NCBI GenBank assembly: GCA_023424995.1
Contig: JAFADH010000183.1
Coordinates: 27,308 to 91,307 of the forward strand
DNA from: Bacillota bacterium
Lineage (GTDB): Bacteria > Bacillota > Clostridia > Lachnospirales > Lachnospiraceae
DNA length: 64,000 nt
Direction of reading: 5' to 3'
Part shown: piece by piece, positions 52,742 through 61,908 of the stretch
Layout: the number at the start of each line of letters is the position of its first letter
Position numbering within the stretch: position 1 is the first letter of the stretch
Notes under the pieces: model-generated
What the model was told of the DNA's origin: nothing
Databases searched by the model: none
What the model saw: the letters and a program-made list of their open reading frames with translations, nothing else
Program-made: the position numbers and the translations under genes

Positions 52742-54898
52742 ATGAGTATACAAATGAGAGAGGTAGTGAAGAAATTAAAGAAACAGCAGAAGGGAATCAA
52801 ACAGGCCGCAGAAGACAGACTCTTGAAAAAAAGCACCGAAAAGCAGGGCTCCCATGTGGGAGTAAGAACCAAATTGACTGCCTGCTTTCTGATTCCGGTG
52901 GCGCTGATCATCGCACTGGGCACCATATCCTATACCAGAGCATCCCAGGGCATCATAACCAATTATGAGAATTCCAGCATGCTGAGTATGGAGATGATTG
53001 CCGATTATGTCACCCTGGGACTGGACAGGATCGAATCCAAGGCAACCGAGATCGCCCTGGATAATCAGACCATTAAGTATTACAGCGGAAGCCTTAAGCT
53101 GGATCCCTATGAAGAGCATACCGCTTATACCGACATGGCCCAGTCCGTATCGGCTGCGGCGGTATCGGATCCATTTATCAATAACATCCTGGTATTTGCC
53201 AACTATGGCAGGAATATCGCTTATCGCGGGACGCTTAGCACAGCCATTCCCGAGGAAGGCCAGACTACGCTTTTTGACAGCTTCCGGGAATCGGAAGAGG
53301 GCAGGAACTATGCGGAAGGAAAGCGGTTGAACACCTGGATCGGTTCTCATGCCTTTCTGGATGAGGAGCTGGCGGTAAATCAGGATTCTTATTGCTTCTC
53401 CCTCATAAGGCAATTGAAGAATGTGGCAAGCAAGCATGTCGGCTACATCATTATCGATGTTAAGATGGATTTCATCCGGGATATCCTGGAGAAGGCCAAT
53501 ATTGCGGAGGGCAGCATCACCGGAATTATAACCGGGGATCAAAGGGAGATTATGCTGGGCAGCGAATCCTTTGTCTTTGCACAGCAGGCTTTCTATGGAG
53601 ACATCCTGGACAGGGAGGAAAGAAGCGGATATACCTATATTGATTACGAAGGGGAGGAGTGTCTGTTCATCTATTCCGAAATTGAAGACGCGGATTCGGT
53701 GATCTATTCTCTTACTCCAAAGGCAAGTGTGGTCAAGCTGGTGGAGAATCTGAAGCTGATCACCATCGGATTTGTGATCGTAGCCAGTATCATAGCCATA
53801 GTAATCGGTAGCATCATGGCAGCAGGCATCGGCATTACCATCCGCAGGACCAACAGCATCCTGGAATTAGCGGCAACCGGTGACTTAAGCTCCGAGGTGA
53901 GGATAAAGAGAAACGATGAATTCCGTATTCTGGGCAAGAGCATTAACCACATGATGCTGAGCATGAAGGACCTGATTAAAAAGGTAACCTCAGTCAGTGA
54001 TACGGTATCCGTATCTGCGGAAAAGGTGGCGGACAATTCCAATATTCTGCTTCAGGCGACCCAGAATATTACCAAGACAGTAACGGATATAGAGCAGGGA
54101 ATCGTCCAGCAGGCGGAGGATACGGAGAACTGCCTCAACCAGATGTCGACCCTTGCGGCCCAGATCGGCGTGCTGAACGGGAATGCAGGCGAGATTGACG
54201 AAATCGCCGGGAATGCCAAGAAAATCATCCTGGAAGGTATGGATATCATGGATAACCTGTCAGATAAGGTAAAGGGCACTTCGGAAATTACCCGGCAGGT
54301 CATCAGTGAGATCGAGGGCCTTAAGGAGGAATCCATGGTGATCGGGGAAATCACCGCTACCATCGATACCATAGCAAAGCATACGAACTTACTGTCGTTA
54401 AATGCATCCATCGAAGCTGCCAGAGCCGGGAATGCCGGTCTGGGCTTTGCCGTAGTGGCGGAGGAGATCCGCAAGCTGTCACAGCAATCCGCAGAAGCAG
54501 CTGCCAGAATCGGAAACATAATTATACAGATACAAAAGCGCACCCTGGATACGGTCGTGACGGCAAATCATGCGGAGGATATCGTCGCAGAGCAGTCGAA
54601 GGCGCTGGTGGTTACCGTAGAAGCATTCTCCTACATTGACAGGGAAGTGGAGAGACTGGCTCTCCACATGGAGAAAATCTCAAAGGGAATCAAGGAGATC
54701 GAGCAGGCGAAGGAGGATACCTTAAGCGCCATGGAAAGCATCTCCGCCGTCTCGGAGGAGACAGCGGCGGCTTCCAGTGAACTGGGGGTAACGGCAACAG
54801 ACCAGCTGAATGCGGTTGAAGCTCTGAATCAGGCTGTCCTGGAGCTCAGCGGGGATTCAAAGAATCTTAAGAAATCGGTCAGCATATTTAAAATTTAG
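52742..54898 (+). CDS. Methyl-accepting chemotaxis protein at the end of the carbohydrate locus
   Basis: 718 residues. A basic cytoplasmic N-terminus (about 45 residues) precedes TM1 (about 47-68). The extracellular region of about 270 residues is of Cache type ([40 protein letters not shown]). TM2 (about 338-362), HAMP and a signalling domain with [18 protein letters not shown] and [16 protein letters not shown] follow. It differs from the two che-operon receptors in the tip ([11 protein letters not shown]). Its place suggests chemotaxis towards the locus's glycan or products. GGAATGGAG precedes the ATG. Confidence 0.9.
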   Translation: MSIQMREVVKKLKKQQKGIKQAAEDRLLKKSTEKQGSHVGVRTKLTACFLIPVALIIALGTISYTRASQGIITNYENSSMLSMEMIADYVTLGLDRIESKATEIALDNQTIKYYSGSLKLDPYEEHTAYTDMAQSVSAAAVSDPFINNILVFANYGRNIAYRGTLSTAIPEEGQTTLFDSFRESEEGRNYAEGKRLNTWIGSHAFLDEELAVNQDSYCFSLIRQLKNVASKHVGYIIIDVKMDFIRDILEKANIAEGSITGIITGDQREIMLGSESFVFAQQAFYGDILDREERSGYTYIDYEGEECLFIYSEIEDADSVIYSLTPKASVVKLVENLKLITIGFVIVASIIAIVIGSIMAAGIGITIRRTNSILELAATGDLSSEVRIKRNDEFRILGKSINHMMLSMKDLIKKVTSVSDTVSVSAEKVADNSNILLQATQNITKTVTDIEQGIVQQAEDTENCLNQMSTLAAQIGVLNGNAGEIDEIAGNAKKIILEGMDIMDNLSDKVKGTSEITRQVISEIEGLKEESMVIGEITATIDTIAKHTNLLSLNASIEAARAGNAGLGFAVVAEEIRKLSQQSAEAAARIGNIIIQIQKRTLDTVVTANHAEDIVAEQSKALVVTVEAFSYIDREVERLALHMEKISKGIKEIEQAKEDTLSAMESISAVSEETAAASSELGVTATDQLNAVEALNQAVLELSGDSKNLKKSVSIFKI

Positions 54899-55024
54899 GC
54901 AGTAAACACCGAAGCCGGCAGCAGCTATTGATGGAATCTCTTTACAAAGCTTCCTTTTCATACTATACTTTTTAGTATATATACTTTTAAAGCGTAAGTA
55001 ATTATGAAGAGGAGCAATGCGGAT

Positions 55025-55882
55025 ATGAAGAATATATTAAAAAATAAGTTCAGCCTGCTGCTGAAGGGATTTATTATCGGATCCTCCATGAGCGTTCCGG
55101 GAGTGAGCGGAGGAACCATGGCGATCCTGCTTGGAATATATGATAAATTAATCGGTGCAATCAGTAATTTTTTTAAAAATTTTAAAGACAATTTTATCTT
55201 TTTATTCGTATTCTGTATCGGATCGGGAATCGGTATCGGATCGCTGGCATTTGTCATTAAGTGGCTGATGGCGGCCTTTCCGCTGCCGGTTTCCTTCTTC
55301 TTCCTGGGGGCCGTAATCGGAGGCATCCCGGCGCTCTATAAGAGAACGAAGACCTCCTCCATAGGAATTTCCTCCGTGCTATATTTTATCCTTGGACTGT
55401 CCATCGTCATATCCATCGGCTTTATCCCCACCGGCAATATCCAGATCGGCACAGGCTCCGGCCTGGCCCATTATCTGATGCTTCTGCTGACCGGCATCAT
55501 AATTGCACTTGCCCTGGTGCTGCCGGGTATCAGCACCTCCCATATGCTGCTGGTGCTGGGGATGTATGATACACTGCTTGCCGCAATAACACAGTTTGAT
55601 GTGATCTACATCGGTATTCTGGGTATCGCCACGCTAATCGGCGTATTCCTGATAACAAAACCCATTGAATGGACCATGAATAAATTTCCCCATCAGACCT
55701 ACTGCATGATCATTGGATTTGTGCTGGGGTCCACCTTTGAGATATTCCGGGATAAGGTATTGCCTTCCGTTCCGGTAGAGCCGGGGGTGCTCTGGGGAGT
55801 CTCCACCGTCCTGTTATCCCTTGGGACTTTTATACTGGGATGCGTGGCAATTCATTCCTTATCCCGTTTTTCCAATGATTAA
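55025..55882 (+). CDS. DUF368 membrane protein, probable undecaprenyl-phosphate flippase (PopT-like)
   Basis: 285 residues with about eight membrane segments. The two DUF368 signature halves are VPGVSGGTMAILLGIYD and LVLPGISTSHMLLVLGMYD, an inverted-like internal repeat. DUF368 proteins have been shown to recycle the C55 lipid carrier across the membrane. Start at 55025 is chosen because GAGGAGC is upstream; the ATG at 55004 has no ribosome site. It stands alone. The function is by family; specificity not tested. Confidence 0.85.
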   Translation: MKNILKNKFSLLLKGFIIGSSMSVPGVSGGTMAILLGIYDKLIGAISNFFKNFKDNFIFLFVFCIGSGIGIGSLAFVIKWLMAAFPLPVSFFFLGAVIGGIPALYKRTKTSSIGISSVLYFILGLSIVISIGFIPTGNIQIGTGSGLAHYLMLLLTGIIIALALVLPGISTSHMLLVLGMYDTLLAAITQFDVIYIGILGIATLIGVFLITKPIEWTMNKFPHQTYCMIIGFVLGSTFEIFRDKVLPSVPVEPGVLWGVSTVLLSLGTFILGCVAIHSLSRFSND

Positions 55883-56029
55883 CACGCGTTAATACACAAA
55901 AGCCGTATAATAATTAAACCATATTTGAATAGTATATAGAAATTCTTCCATTATATTGCAATTTTTTTTTCTTTATGATATGATTCTGTCAAAATTAACT
56001 TCAGATCAGGATAATCATGGAGAAATAGA

Positions 56030-57652
56030 ATGAATTTTAATGAGTATGATGATATTGTAAGAGAATGGACTACCCAAGTGCTTGCTGTTCACATTACCGA
56101 CCCGGATAAGGCAAAGGAATGCTGCGTTAATATCATTGCCCGGGGAAGAAAAGATAAGGACAGTAAATTATTAGGTTTTGCCCATTATTATCTTGCTGAA
56201 GCATTTTTTTATGAAAATGATTATAAGAAATTCATCAGAAACCTGATTAAAGGCTTGAAATACCAGCAGGAAGCAGATATGGGCAAGCTGCTTGCCCGCT
56301 CCTATAATATGCTGGGGATTAACTCGGATAATCAGGGCAATATCTCTGCAGCCATTGATTATTATCTGACTTCCATGAAATACAGCCAGGAATACGGACT
56401 GGAATATGAGGCGGGACTTGCAAACGGTAATATCGGACAGATCTATGTGGCATTAAAGGATTACAGAACGGCCATATCCTATCTGGAGAAAGCACTTTTA
56501 TGCTGGCAGAAGAGCGAAGAGAACAGTCAGTCGGAGATGCATTCCCTGATGACGAGAGCCACCATCGGGACCTGTTATTACCGGTTGGATGATATGGAGG
56601 CGGCTCATAGTTATTTTAGCATGATAGAACAGGTACGGGACAAGTATGAGAATAATCATCATATCCAAATGGTTCTCTTAATCTATGAGATCTTATTTTA
56701 TGATAAGAAGAACGAGCAGGAGATGAGAGACGACCGGATCAGCAGATTGATCCGGCTCATCGATGAGATACCGTCACTGATGGATTTATATGACGAAGCC
56801 TTTGCATTATGTGAGATATTAGCTGATCTGAAGAGGTATGAGGATCTCTGGAGAGTACTCGACAGAATGCAAAAGCTTACAAGACAGGCAGGCTTTACGA
56901 ATATGCTGCTTCGCTTATTAAAGATAAAGATAAAGTGCTATCAGCAGTTAAAGATGGGGAAGGAGTATCTCCAGGCCTGTGCGGAATATCTGAAATTATC
57001 CGAGAAGCTGGAGAATGAAAACAGAACCATTGCAAAGCGGGCAATCGAACTTCGTCTGGATCTGGAGCAGGTCAGGGAGAAGCAAAGCCTGATTCAGGAA
57101 GAGAATAAGCTGCTTCAGGAGAAGTCCGAGCGGGATCCGCTGACCCAGCTGCCAAACCGTGAGAAGCTGAACCACTATGCTGAAGCGGCCTTTGAACGGG
57201 CATTCCGGAATCAAACAAGACTGGGTGTGGAGATCTTTGATATCGACTGCTTTAAGGAATACAACGACACCTATGGACATCAGGCAGGAGATAAGATCCT
57301 TAAGAAGATGGCCCAGCTTCTTCACAGCCTTATGGAACGGGGTATTTTCTGTGCCAGATATGGCGGTGATGAATTTATTATTATCTACGAAGACATGACG
57401 GATGATGAGATCTTTGAGATTGCCTCCAAGCTTAAGGAAGATGTCATCAATATGAATATTAAGAATAAGAATTCCTCTGCTATGCCGGTAATCACTATCT
57501 CTCAGGGGATCCGCAATACAATTCCCCATGAGATGAATAAGATATGGGATTTCTTCTATGTGGCGGATATGACCATGTATGAGGTAAAGCGGAACAACAA
57601 GAATGACATCAGTCTGGTTCATAAGCTCAAGCTGCGGCAGGGAGCTGTATAA
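56030..57652 (+). CDS. TPR-repeat GGDEF diguanylate cyclase
   Basis: 540 residues, no membrane segment. TPR-like helical repeats fill about 40-330 (LARSYNMLGINSD, GNIGQIYVALKDYRTAISYL). A coiled coil (about 335-368) leads to GGDEF: DPLTQLPNREKL, DIDCFKEYNDTYGHQAGD and GGDEF at 445-449. The active site is intact. The inhibitory RxxD motif is missing, so feedback inhibition by cyclic di-GMP is unlikely. The PilZ gene downstream is its plausible effector. GGAGAAATAGA precedes ATG. Confidence 0.92.
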   Translation: MNFNEYDDIVREWTTQVLAVHITDPDKAKECCVNIIARGRKDKDSKLLGFAHYYLAEAFFYENDYKKFIRNLIKGLKYQQEADMGKLLARSYNMLGINSDNQGNISAAIDYYLTSMKYSQEYGLEYEAGLANGNIGQIYVALKDYRTAISYLEKALLCWQKSEENSQSEMHSLMTRATIGTCYYRLDDMEAAHSYFSMIEQVRDKYENNHHIQMVLLIYEILFYDKKNEQEMRDDRISRLIRLIDEIPSLMDLYDEAFALCEILADLKRYEDLWRVLDRMQKLTRQAGFTNMLLRLLKIKIKCYQQLKMGKEYLQACAEYLKLSEKLENENRTIAKRAIELRLDLEQVREKQSLIQEENKLLQEKSERDPLTQLPNREKLNHYAEAAFERAFRNQTRLGVEIFDIDCFKEYNDTYGHQAGDKILKKMAQLLHSLMERGIFCARYGGDEFIIIYEDMTDDEIFEIASKLKEDVINMNIKNKNSSAMPVITISQGIRNTIPHEMNKIWDFFYVADMTMYEVKRNNKNDISLVHKLKLRQGAV

Positions 57653-57653
57653 T

Positions 57654-57758
57654 GTGAAAAATATTTCACATAAGAAAAGTATTTCACATAAGAAAAGTAT
57701 TTCACATAAGAAAAATATTTCACATAAGAAAAATATTTCATATAGGAAAAACATTTGA
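57654..57758 (+). CDS. Candidate 34-residue SHKK-repeat peptide encoded by the tandem repeat
   Basis: The 18-bp repeat is a multiple of three, so the whole array stays in frame. A GTG directly after the cyclase stop reads VKNISHKKSISHKK, followed by three similar hexads, and ends at TGA. CAGGGAG lies 9 bases before the GTG, an ideal ribosome site. The Ser/His/Lys hexads resemble repeats of the Bacillus spore coat protein CotG. Whether it is translated is unknown; it may be merely non-coding repeat DNA. Confidence 0.3.
   Translation: MKNISHKKSISHKKSISHKKNISHKKNISYRKNI
57661..57750 (+). repeat. Five-copy 18-bp tandem repeat
   Basis: Five contiguous copies of RTATTTCACATAAGAAAA-type sequence, four almost identical and the fifth with two changes; a degenerate sixth follows (57751-57766). 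There are no spacers, so it is a microsatellite-like VNTR. Confidence 0.92.
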
Positions 57759-57846
57759 TATGAAAATACATTTTAAGTTAAGTTGCCAATTAAAGAAGGA
57801 ATAATCCGAATACAAATGGTGCGAATAAGGGAGCTGCTCTTACTTT

Positions 57847-58488
57847 ATGAAATTACTTCAGATACCGGTGAATACACTTGTGGAGCTACAATTTAATTAT
57901 AGGGGAGTGAATTACAGGGTTAAGTCGGCACTGCTCTATAAGCTGGATGCTACGATGTATTTCTCCGCAGTCAGGGGCGGGGGAAAGTCCATTCCTGCTG
58001 CAAAGCTGAAGGACGTGATCCTTATATACCGGGTGGACGGGGATATCTATCTGTTCAAGGAATTACCCCTTCGTTCCACCTCCTATAACGGACAAAAGCT
58101 ATATGCCATACCTTCCGGGCAGGAGGCGAAAAAAGTCAGGGTAAAGAATACCTACAGGCTGTTTGTCGGAGCACCCATTGCAACTAAGCTGCTGTATCCG
58201 GACGATACCCAACGCTATATTAACTGTATTCTGAAGGATATCAGCATGACGGGGATGAGTCTGATCAGCAGGGACAGCATCGATGAACTGGCGCGGGTCC
58301 AGATTGCGTTCCTGGTCAATGAGGATAAGCGTGAAGAGCTGATCGGCAGTATCGTTCGTTCGTATGAGTTTAAGAATGGAACCGGATTCTTTTACAGCTG
58401 TGAATTCGATGAACCAAGCGAAACCATCGGCAAATTCGTGGCAAAACAGTATGAAAAGATGAATCAGCCCGACGGGAGAACGGAATAG
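57847..58488 (+). CDS. YcgR-like PilZ domain protein (cyclic-di-GMP receptor)
   Basis: 213 residues. The N-terminal domain (about 1-95) has the beta pattern of the flagellar-brake/YcgR N domain. The PilZ domain (about 98-205) carries DISMTG, the canonical (D/N)xSxxG. The first cyclic-di-GMP motif RxxxR reads KNTYR, with Lys for the first Arg, so binding may be weakened. Downstream of the GGDEF gene, likely its receptor. The start follows GGAGCTGCTC at moderate strength. Confidence 0.82.
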   Translation: MKLLQIPVNTLVELQFNYRGVNYRVKSALLYKLDATMYFSAVRGGGKSIPAAKLKDVILIYRVDGDIYLFKELPLRSTSYNGQKLYAIPSGQEAKKVRVKNTYRLFVGAPIATKLLYPDDTQRYINCILKDISMTGMSLISRDSIDELARVQIAFLVNEDKREELIGSIVRSYEFKNGTGFFYSCEFDEPSETIGKFVAKQYEKMNQPDGRTE

Positions 58489-58512
58489 AGCTTTCCTGTG
58501 AGATAATAAATA

Positions 58513-58540
58513 AAGAACCAGGTGTAAGAGCCTGGTTCTT
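58513..58540 (+). terminator. Perfect 10-bp stem-loop between PilZ and the small protein gene
   Basis: AAGAACCAGG and CCTGGTTCTT flank an 8-base loop. The run of T is short (TTCTT then GGTATAT). TATAAT at 58545 may be the -10 box of the following gene. Confidence 0.55.
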
Positions 58541-58572
58541 GGTATATAATAGAATGCAAGAGGTGAAAAGAA

Positions 58573-58809
58573 ATGATAAATCCGGCAAAATTATTAAAAT
58601 TCAAGGGAGCTTGGGACAAATTTGTAGGCAATCATCCGAAGTTTCCGTTATTTATTAACGCAGTCCGCAGCCAGGCCATTGAAGAGGGTTCGGTTATTGA
58701 GATAACCGTAACAACTGCCGAAGGCAAGACCCTTAGTACGAATATTAAAGTAACCGGGTCGGATAAAGAGCTGTTCAATGATCTGACCGAGCTGATGAAG
58801 AGTAACTGA
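58573..58809 (+). CDS. Small conserved protein of unknown function
   Basis: 78 residues with a well-placed AGAGGTG ribosome site. It begins MINPAKLLKFKGAWDKF, followed by HPKFPLFINAV and an amphipathic beta-rich core, ending in a Leu-rich helix. No signal peptide, membrane segment or cysteines. It resembles short conserved Lachnospiraceae proteins without function. No functional clue comes from the neighbours. Confidence 0.75.
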   Translation: MINPAKLLKFKGAWDKFVGNHPKFPLFINAVRSQAIEEGSVIEITVTTAEGKTLSTNIKVTGSDKELFNDLTELMKSN

Positions 58810-58821
58810 ATTTATGTAAGA

Positions 58822-59196
58822 TCAGAAGTCAGCCTTCCATAATCCGTGGAGATTGCAGTACTCATATACCTCACCGTGCTCTGCTTCTTCGAACTCAGCC
58901 TTCGGAACCATTCCCGGCTCAAGATAGGTTAACTGAAGCTTATCCTCTGTCACAAGGGCGATCCATTCAATATAATGCTCCGGCAGGGAGGGGTGGATAA
59001 CGGAACCAACGGTTACTTTGATCTTTCCGTCTTCAATCTCCAGGGCGGGAACATGCTTCTCCTGTACTGCATCGGTGGTATTTGCTTTCAGCCTCCTCAT
59101 ATCTTCCCCGCAACAGACAAGTGTGCCGCCGCCATCCTTAATTTGAGTCACTGTGTTACCACATACGGAGCAGCGATAAAAATTTACCTTTGACAT
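58822..59196 (-). CDS. dfx: Desulfoferrodoxin (superoxide reductase, two-iron type)
   Basis: 124 residues. Centre I ligands are in the N-terminal desulforedoxin-like part: Cys9, Cys12, Cys28 and Cys29. Centre II, the superoxide-reducing iron, has EKH (46-48), HPSLPEH (His68, His74) and CNLHG (Cys114, His117). All expected ligands are present. It reduces superoxide to peroxide without oxygen production, as needed by anaerobes. ATG 59196 follows AAAGGAG; an earlier in-frame start adds 12 unlikely residues. Confidence 0.95.
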   Translation of the reverse strand: MSKVNFYRCSVCGNTVTQIKDGGGTLVCCGEDMRRLKANTTDAVQEKHVPALEIEDGKIKVTVGSVIHPSLPEHYIEWIALVTEDKLQLTYLEPGMVPKAEFEEAEHGEVYEYCNLHGLWKADF

Positions 59197-59344
59197 ATTC
59201 AATTCTCCTTTAAATTTTTTTAATAGCCCCAATAATAGGAACGATTACTGTTTTTATTATATCACTAAGATTATAAAATGCAATACCTTTTCAGAAATAT
59301 TTATATTATAATTATTTTCTATATTATGCGCTTGGGGGAGTGAA

Positions 59345-61111
59345 ATGAAGAATATTTTTAATGTAAGAGGATTTATTTTTACTGCGGCCTTTCTGCTGGT
59401 CATGTGTTATCTGACGGGCTGCAGCAAACCACAGAATATGAATGAGCAAGGCAGCACCGCGGATCCGTCCGCCGGAGACAACGAGAACAAAGCAGCCGGG
59501 GGGTTGAATTCCGGTGAGCCGGCGAATGCGGGGGAGCTGAAGGAAGGAATAGCCTTCACCGTGGAGAAGGGGTTTTATTCGGACAGCATCGAGGTTGAGA
59601 TCATCACCGATAAGCCCGGCAGGATTTATTATACCACGGACGGGTCGGATGTGGATATTTCCCGGAACCCGTATGAACAACCCATAAAGCTGAAATCAGG
59701 AGGGGTGGTAAAAGCTACCTGCCTTAAGGCAAAGGCATACTTTGATGACGGCACGGAGTCAGATACTATCGTACATACTTATTTTGTAGGTCCGAATGCG
59801 GATACACGGTTTGACACACTGGTTTTCTCGGTTACCACCGATCCGTATAATCTTTATGATTACGAATATGGCATCTTCGTGGAGGGTAAGCTGAGGGACG
59901 ACTTTCTGGACGAGAATCCCGGAGTAATGCCGGATCCGGATGATCCGGCGAACTTTAACATGCGCGGCAGGGAATCGGAGCGGCCGGTATATCTGGAGGT
60001 CTTCGAACCGGACGGGACTCCGGTCATAAGCCAGGCTGCGGGTATCCGTACCTTCGGAGGCTGGTCCAGGGCGAGAACCCAGAAGTCCTTTAAGATCTTT
60101 GCCAGAAAAGAATATGATGAAGTAAACAATAAATTAAGATATGAATTCTTCCCGGACAGAACCGAGGCGGACGGTGATGTGGTGGGCACCTTCAAGCAGC
60201 TGGTGGTCCGTAACTGCGGCAATGATAACGGATTCGGCTTTATCCGTGATGAATTGTTCCAGACCCTGGCCGGTCAGGCAGGATATCAGGATTATGAGGC
60301 GGTCCGCCCGGCGGCAGTCTATGTGAATGGGGATTACCGGGGATTCTTCTGGCTCCACGAGGTGTATTGTGATGAGTATTTTGAGGACCACTATGGGAAA
60401 TATGACGGTACCTTTGAGGTGATTGAAGGCGGAGATAATTATAAGAATTACGATGCGAACGGGGATAATGCCCCGATTGTGGATGAATATAACGAGTTCT
60501 ACCGTACCTATGCCTACCAGGACCTGACCATAGACAGCAATTACCGTAAGGTATGCGAGGTAATCGACGTGGAGAACTATCTGGAATACTTTGCATTGGG
60601 GGCTTATATCGGGAACGAAGACTGGCCTCATAATAATTATAAGGCCTACCGGTATTATGCGGCAGAGGGGGAGTCTTACGGAAAAGCACCCTTTGACGGC
60701 AAGTGGCGCTATCTTCTCCATGACTTGGACTTTAGCTTCGGAATCTACGGAACTGTACCGGATACGAATTTTCTTGCCAGGTACATTGGAGCAGGGGGTG
60801 AGATCATGGATTCCTGCCCTCTGTTCGGACAATTAATGAGGAGAGAGGATTGTAAGCAGATATTCGTTAAGAAGACCCTTGAGCTGATAGACGGAGCCTT
60901 CTCCCCATCCAATTTGAACCGTGTTCTGGATGAGATGAATGCAGCGCGGATGAACGAGCTTAAGAATACCTATAACAAAGGACTGCTGGATGACTGGGTG
61001 ACCTTTGGCCAGCTGGCCGGACGGATAGAAGACATTAAGAACTGGGGGAGGGACCGCGCCGCCTTTATTCCGGATTCCTACAGTGATTACCTGGGAATTG
61101 ATCCGGATTGA
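59345..61111 (+). CDS. CotH kinase family lipoprotein with chitobiase-like N-terminal module
   Basis: 588 residues. A signal peptide ends in the lipobox LTGC (Cys26) with a low-complexity linker. A chitobiase/beta-hexosaminidase C-terminal-like domain (about 75-145) contains RIYYTTDGSDVDIS. The CotH kinase domain (about 165-560) follows, with SFKIFARKEY, YVNGDYRGFFWLHE, EGGDN and the conserved HDLDFSFG. CotH proteins are atypical secreted kinases that phosphorylate Ser-rich spore coat proteins in Bacillus. Here the enzyme would be tethered outside the membrane. It is likely regulated independently; no partner is known. Confidence 0.87.
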   Translation: MKNIFNVRGFIFTAAFLLVMCYLTGCSKPQNMNEQGSTADPSAGDNENKAAGGLNSGEPANAGELKEGIAFTVEKGFYSDSIEVEIITDKPGRIYYTTDGSDVDISRNPYEQPIKLKSGGVVKATCLKAKAYFDDGTESDTIVHTYFVGPNADTRFDTLVFSVTTDPYNLYDYEYGIFVEGKLRDDFLDENPGVMPDPDDPANFNMRGRESERPVYLEVFEPDGTPVISQAAGIRTFGGWSRARTQKSFKIFARKEYDEVNNKLRYEFFPDRTEADGDVVGTFKQLVVRNCGNDNGFGFIRDELFQTLAGQAGYQDYEAVRPAAVYVNGDYRGFFWLHEVYCDEYFEDHYGKYDGTFEVIEGGDNYKNYDANGDNAPIVDEYNEFYRTYAYQDLTIDSNYRKVCEVIDVENYLEYFALGAYIGNEDWPHNNYKAYRYYAAEGESYGKAPFDGKWRYLLHDLDFSFGIYGTVPDTNFLARYIGAGGEIMDSCPLFGQLMRREDCKQIFVKKTLELIDGAFSPSNLNRVLDEMNAARMNELKNTYNKGLLDDWVTFGQLAGRIEDIKNWGRDRAAFIPDSYSDYLGIDPD

Positions 61112-61168
61112 ATATTAGCGGCTGAATCCGGCATACTAGTCTTATGAAGCAGTAAGGGAAGTGATGCC

Positions 61169-61324
61169 TTGAGCAAACAGTCAAACCAAAGATACCGCAA
61201 GGTAAAAGAAAGGGACGATCTGAAAAAGGCCGGCGGGGATGTTCCACAGTCCGATATGGAGAAGAAGAGCAATACCAAGGATAAAATCAATCACACCTTC
61301 GGTGACAGTGCAGAAAAAGAATGA
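61169..61324 (+). CDS. Small hydrophilic protein downstream of the CotH gene
   Basis: 51 codons starting at TTG after AAGGGAAGTG at good spacing. The product is very polar, rich in Lys, Asp, Ser, Asn and Gln, with no Trp or Cys, ending NHTFGDSAEKE. It resembles small acid-soluble or spore-type proteins in composition only. No family is recognised. It lies between CotH and a strong terminator, so it may be translated from the same transcript. Confidence 0.5.
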   Translation: MSKQSNQRYRKVKERDDLKKAGGDVPQSDMEKKSNTKDKINHTFGDSAEKE

Positions 61325-61330
61325 CCTGCG

Positions 61331-61396
61331 ACCGGGGCTGCAGCATAATTCACAGATAATCATATTACGTGAATTGTGCTGCAGCCCCGGTTTTTA
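61331..61396. terminator. Strong bidirectional terminator
   Basis: ACCGGGGCTGCAGCA pairs with TGCTGCAGCCCCGGT, and an inner TAATTCAC with GTGAATT; TTTTT follows. It closes the CotH transcript and can also serve the convergent small gene. Confidence 0.9.
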
Positions 61397-61436
61397 TATA
61401 TTGTTAAGTATGGAACTCTGCGTCGGGTTATTCTTC

Positions 61437-61763
61437 CTACCAATAATATCTGGGATAACGGGGCTTGTTATCCGGTGGCTTCGGCCCAAGCTGCTGCGGT
61501 TGATTTTGTCCTATGAATTGGTTATTTGTAGCAGTAATATTCTCTATATTCGTTGTATTCGCAATTTCTGTCCGGTCTTGTCCCAGAGGTTCTGTCTGCC
61601 CCAAGTTATTCTTTTCAGCTCCCAGAGGCTCTAATATCTTTTCTGCTCTTTCTTTTCTTGGACGGTCAAATATGGTCCCGATAATTAGTCCGAGCAGGAA
61701 AAAAATAATGATAAGCGCTATGATCACCACAAAGAAGTTAGCTTGTGTAATTATATTGAACAT
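61437..61763 (-). CDS. Small single-pass membrane protein with Asn/Gln/Pro-rich tail
   Basis: 108 residues. One hydrophobic segment (about 10-32, VVIIALIIIFFLLGLIIG) precedes a charged stretch (DRPRKERAEKILE) and a tail of Asn, Gln, Thr and Pro ending PRYPRYYW. A GAAGGAG ribosome site stands before ATG 61763. An earlier in-frame ATG (61793) is less likely. No family is recognised. Confidence 0.6.
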   Translation of the reverse strand: MFNIITQANFFVVIIALIIIFFLLGLIIGTIFDRPRKERAEKILEPLGAEKNNLGQTEPLGQDRTEIANTTNIENITATNNQFIGQNQPQQLGPKPPDNKPRYPRYYW

Positions 61764-61908
61764 TGTAGGACACTCCTTCGCAATATATTTCAATATTTAT
61801 ATATGCATCCGGCTTTGTTCGGGTGACAAATATCGGCGGAATGTGACTGCTATAAAATTACAAATATTTGGAACCTTTTTCATAAACCTCAAGTCTAATA
61901 ATTAAAGC

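Noticed and set aside
56996..57754. Antisense ORF covering the GGDEF domain, starting in the 18-bp repeat
   Set aside because: Its Leu/Phe/Cys-rich start is the reverse reading of the repeat; the sense strand encodes an intact GGDEF domain.
57661..57766. Possible CRISPR array
   Set aside because: 18-bp units are contiguous without spacers; no cas genes.
61513..61905. 130-codon + strand ORF near 61.5 kb
   Set aside because: Antisense to the small membrane protein; no ribosome site, hydrophobic translation arises from the opposite frame.
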